From Litoditis marina (taxonomy: Eukaryota > Nematoda > Chromadorea > Rhabditida > Rhabditidae), in contig CAXIWQ010000254.1 in NCBI GenBank assembly GCA_964036275.1, forward strand, positions 212,965 to 276,964: a stretch of DNA of 64,000 nt. The letters run 5' to 3'. Of the stretch, positions 61,541 through 64,000 are shown in pieces. The position numbers and the translations under genes are program-made. Each line of letters begins with the position of its first letter. Within the stretch, counting starts at the first letter, position 1. Below the pieces are notes generated by a model. It searched no databases. It was not told the origin of the DNA and saw nothing but the letters and a program-made list of their open reading frames with translations.

Positions 61541-64000
61541 CATACTTGATAGCCGTATAACCTTTTTCCTGTAGCTGCACGGCAAAGAGTCAATAACCGC
61601 GTTAATTTGTCTTTTGTGGCTGTGCGCCACAGAATATAAAGTCGTATTAGGTTTTCGTAGCTGGGAGCAACAGACTTGATAGCCGTACGAACTTTTTTCT
61701 GTAGCTGCAAGGCAAAGAGGTAATAACCGCGTTAATTTGTCTTTTGTGGCTGTGCGCCACAGAATAGATTGTCGTATCAGGTTTTTGTAGCTGGGAGCAA
61801 CAGACTTGATAGCCGTATGAACTTTTCTCTGTAGCTGCAAGCCAACAAGTCGATAACCGCGATATTTCGTGTTTTGTGGCTGTGCGCCACAGAATATAAA
61901 GTCGTATTAGGTTTTCGTAGCTGGGAGCAACAGACTTGATAGCCGTATGATTTTTTTTCTGTAGCTGCAAGGCAAAGAGTCAATAACCGCGTTAATTTGT
62001 CTTTTGTGGCTGTGCGCCACAGAATATAAAGTCGTATTAGGTTTTCGTAGCTGGGAGCAACAGACTTGATAGCCGTATGAACTTTTTTCTGTAGCTGCAA
62101 GGCAAAGAGGTAATAACCGCGTTAATTTGTCTTTTGTGGCTGTGCGCCACAGAATAGATTGTCGTATCAGGTTTTTGTAGCTGGGAGCAACAGACTTGAT
62201 AGCCGTATGAACTTTTCTCTGTAGCTGCAAGCCAACAAGTCGATAACCGCGATATTTCGTGTTTTGTGGCTGTGCGCCACAGAATATAAAGTCGTATTAG
62301 GTTTTCGTAGCTGGGAGCAACAGACTTGATAGCCGTATGATTTTTTTTCTGTAGCTGCAAGGCAAAGAGTCAATAACCGCGTTAATTTGTCTTTTGTGGC
62401 TGTGCGCCACAGAATAGATTGTCGTATTAGGTTTTTGTAGCTGGGAGCAACAGATTTGATAGCCGTATGAAATATTTTCTGTAACTGCGAGGCAAAGAGT
62501 CAATAACCGCGTTAATTCGTCTTTTGTGGCTGTGCGCCACAGAATATATAGTCGTATTAGGTTTTTGTAGCTGGGAGCAACAGACTTGATAGCCGTATGA
62601 ACTGTTCTCTGTAGCTGCAAGGCAAAGAGTCGATAACCGCGTTAATTCGTATTTTGTGGCTGTGCGCCACAGAATAGATAGTCGTATTAGGTTTTTTTAG
62701 CTGGGAGCAACATACTTGATAGCCGTATAACCTTTTTCCTGTAGCTGCACGGCAAAGAGTCAATAACCGCGTTAATTTGTCTTTTGTGGCTGTGCGCCAC
62801 AGAATATAAAGTCGTATTAGGTTTTCGTAGCTGGGAGCAACAGACTTGATAGCCGTATGAATTTTTTTCTGTAGCTGCAAGGCAAAGAGGTAATAACCGC
62901 GTTAATTTGTCTTTTGTGGCTGTGCGCCACAGAATAGATTGTCGTATCAGGTTTTTGTAGCTGGGAGCAACAGACTTGATAGCCGTATGAACTTTTCTCT
63001 GTAGCTGCAAGCCAACAAGTCGATAACCGCGATAATTCGTATTTTGTGGCTGTGCGCCACAGAATAGATTGTCGTATTAGGTTTTTGTAGCTGGGAGCAA
63101 CAGATTTGATAGCCGTATGAACTGTTCTTTGTAGCTGCAAGGCAAAGAGTCGATAACCGCGTTAATTCGTATTTTGTGGCTGTGCGCCACAGAATAGATA
63201 GTCGTATTAGGTTTTTGTAGCTGGGAGCAACATATTTGATAGCCGTATAACCTTTTTCCTGTAGCTGCACGGCAAAGAGTCAATAACCGCGTTAATTTGT
63301 CTTTTGTGGCTGTGCGCCACAGAATATAAAGTCGTATTAGGTTTTTGTAGCTGGGAGCAACAGACTTGATAGCCGTATGAACTTTTTTCTGTAGCTGCAA
63401 GGCAAAGAGGTAATAACCGCGTTAATTTGTCTTTTGTGGCTGTGCGCCACAGAATAGATTGTCGTATCAGGTTTTTGTAGCTGGGAGCAACAGACTTGAT
63501 AGCCGTATGAACTTTTTTCTGTAGCTGCAAGGCAAAGAGGTAATAACCGCGTTAATTTGTCTTTTGTGGCTGTGCGCCACAGAATATAAAGTCGTATTAG
63601 GTTTTCGTAGCTGGGAGCAACAGACTTGATAGCCGTATGAACTTTTTTCTGTAGCTGCAAGGCAAAGAGGTAATAACCGCGTTAATTTGTCTTTTGTGGC
63701 TGTGCGCCACAGAATAGATTGTCGTATTAGGTTTTTTTAGCTGGGAGCAACATACTTGATAGCCGTATAACCTTTTTCCTGTAGCTGCACGGCAAAGAGT
63801 CAATAACCGCGTTAATTTGTCTTTTGTGGCTGTGCGCCACAGAATATAAAGTCGTATTAGGTTTTCGTAGCTGGGAGCAACAGACTTGATAGCCGTATGA
63901 ATTTTTTTCTGTAGCTGCAAGGCAAAGAGGTAATAACCGCGTTAATTTGTCTTTTGTGGCTGTGCGCCACAGAATAGATTGTCGTATCAGGTTTTTGTAG
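61540..64000 (+). repeat. Family C block C2, cut by the window end
   Basis: This is collinear with C1: 61,539 matches 35,791 (offset 25,748) and 62,687 matches 36,808 (offset 25,879). The 131-bp step is one extra family B type monomer (GAAATATTTTCTGTAACTGCGAGG, about 62,450-62,580) in C2. From about 63,720 the sequence repeats 62,680 onward at offset 1,040 (rare GTTTTTTTAGCTGGG at 62,691 and 63,731), so another eight-monomer unit begins before the window ends. Confidence 0.78.

Larger units (their letters stand above)
1..64000 (+). repeat. 130-bp satellite array spanning the whole window
   Basis: Every part of the window is the same head-to-tail repeat. The landmark ATAACCGCG recurs every 130 bp (for example 1, 131, then on to the end), with small shifts caused by T-tract length. 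About 492 monomers fit. I saw no inversion of orientation, no transposon and no unique spacer. Composition of a typical monomer is 54 G+C of 130 (41.5%). Long arrays with higher-order structure are known from eukaryotic centromeres and pericentromeres. That location is inference here, because no flanking chromosome sequence is present. Both ends of the window lie inside the array, so the true array is longer than 64 kb. Confidence 0.98.

Noticed and set aside
1..64000. A CRISPR array
   Set aside because: There are no short constant repeats with unique spacers. The whole 130 bp is repeated, the variable windows are a small set of recurring forms, and no cas genes are present.
1..64000. Ribosomal intergenic spacer, tRNA or 5S-linked repeat
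   Set aside because: No rRNA or tRNA sequence is visible anywhere, and no longer unit containing a gene is present. The array is monomer to monomer from end to end.
1..64000. Naming the host species or a known satellite family
   Set aside because: I do not recognise the 130-bp consensus, and composition alone does not identify a lineage. A search of repeat databases with the monomer would decide it.

Overview
The whole 64 kb window is one uninterrupted tandem satellite array. The basic monomer is 130 bp, about 492 copies, all in the same orientation. I see no gene, RNA gene, transposon or unique sequence anywhere. A long, high-copy, hierarchically ordered array like this points to a eukaryotic chromosome, most likely centromeric, pericentromeric or other constitutive heterochromatin. 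The species cannot be told from the sequence. The monomer is about 41% GC and keeps near-expected CpG (5 per monomer; about 5.4 expected from base counts), so heavy germline CpG methylation is not obvious.

The repeat is nested at four scales. (1) Each 130-bp monomer is itself a diverged trimer of a 41-45 bp subunit that begins GTRGCTG and ends in a T-tract. (2) Monomers fall into variant classes that differ mainly in two short hypervariable windows. (3) Classes are strung into higher-order repeats of about 0.39, 0.52, 0.78, 0.91, 1.04, 1.43, 1.69, 1.95, 2.59, 2.85 and 7.3-8.3 kb, all near-multiples of 130 bp. (4) Three families of higher-order repeat recur in the same order.

Layout: A1, about 1-19,098, two full copies and one partial copy of a 7.3-8.3 kb super-repeat; transitional diverged monomers, 19,099-20,440; B1, 20,440-35,790, a 2.59-kb repeat marked by GTGTTTGTATCTGGG and CTTTACGGC monomers; C1, 35,790-41,800, marked by TTTTCGTAGCTGGG; A2, 41,800-58,830, a rearranged and expanded relative of 11.4-19.7 kb; B2, 58,830-61,540, contracted; C2, 61,540 to the end. 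The order is therefore A-B-C-A-B-C.

Two stretches (20,460-28,500 and 53,280-56,000) carry many one-base insertions or deletions that their near-identical neighbours lack. They look like unpolished or misassembled sequence rather than biology. The most interesting biological signals are the trimeric origin of the monomer, an almost invariant dyad (TGTGGC-5-GCCACA) in each monomer, and a second dyad (TGTTGCT-3-AGCAACA) that is perfect only in one monomer class of family B. Boundaries below come from reading by eye and are good to roughly 10-40 bp unless a junction is described.
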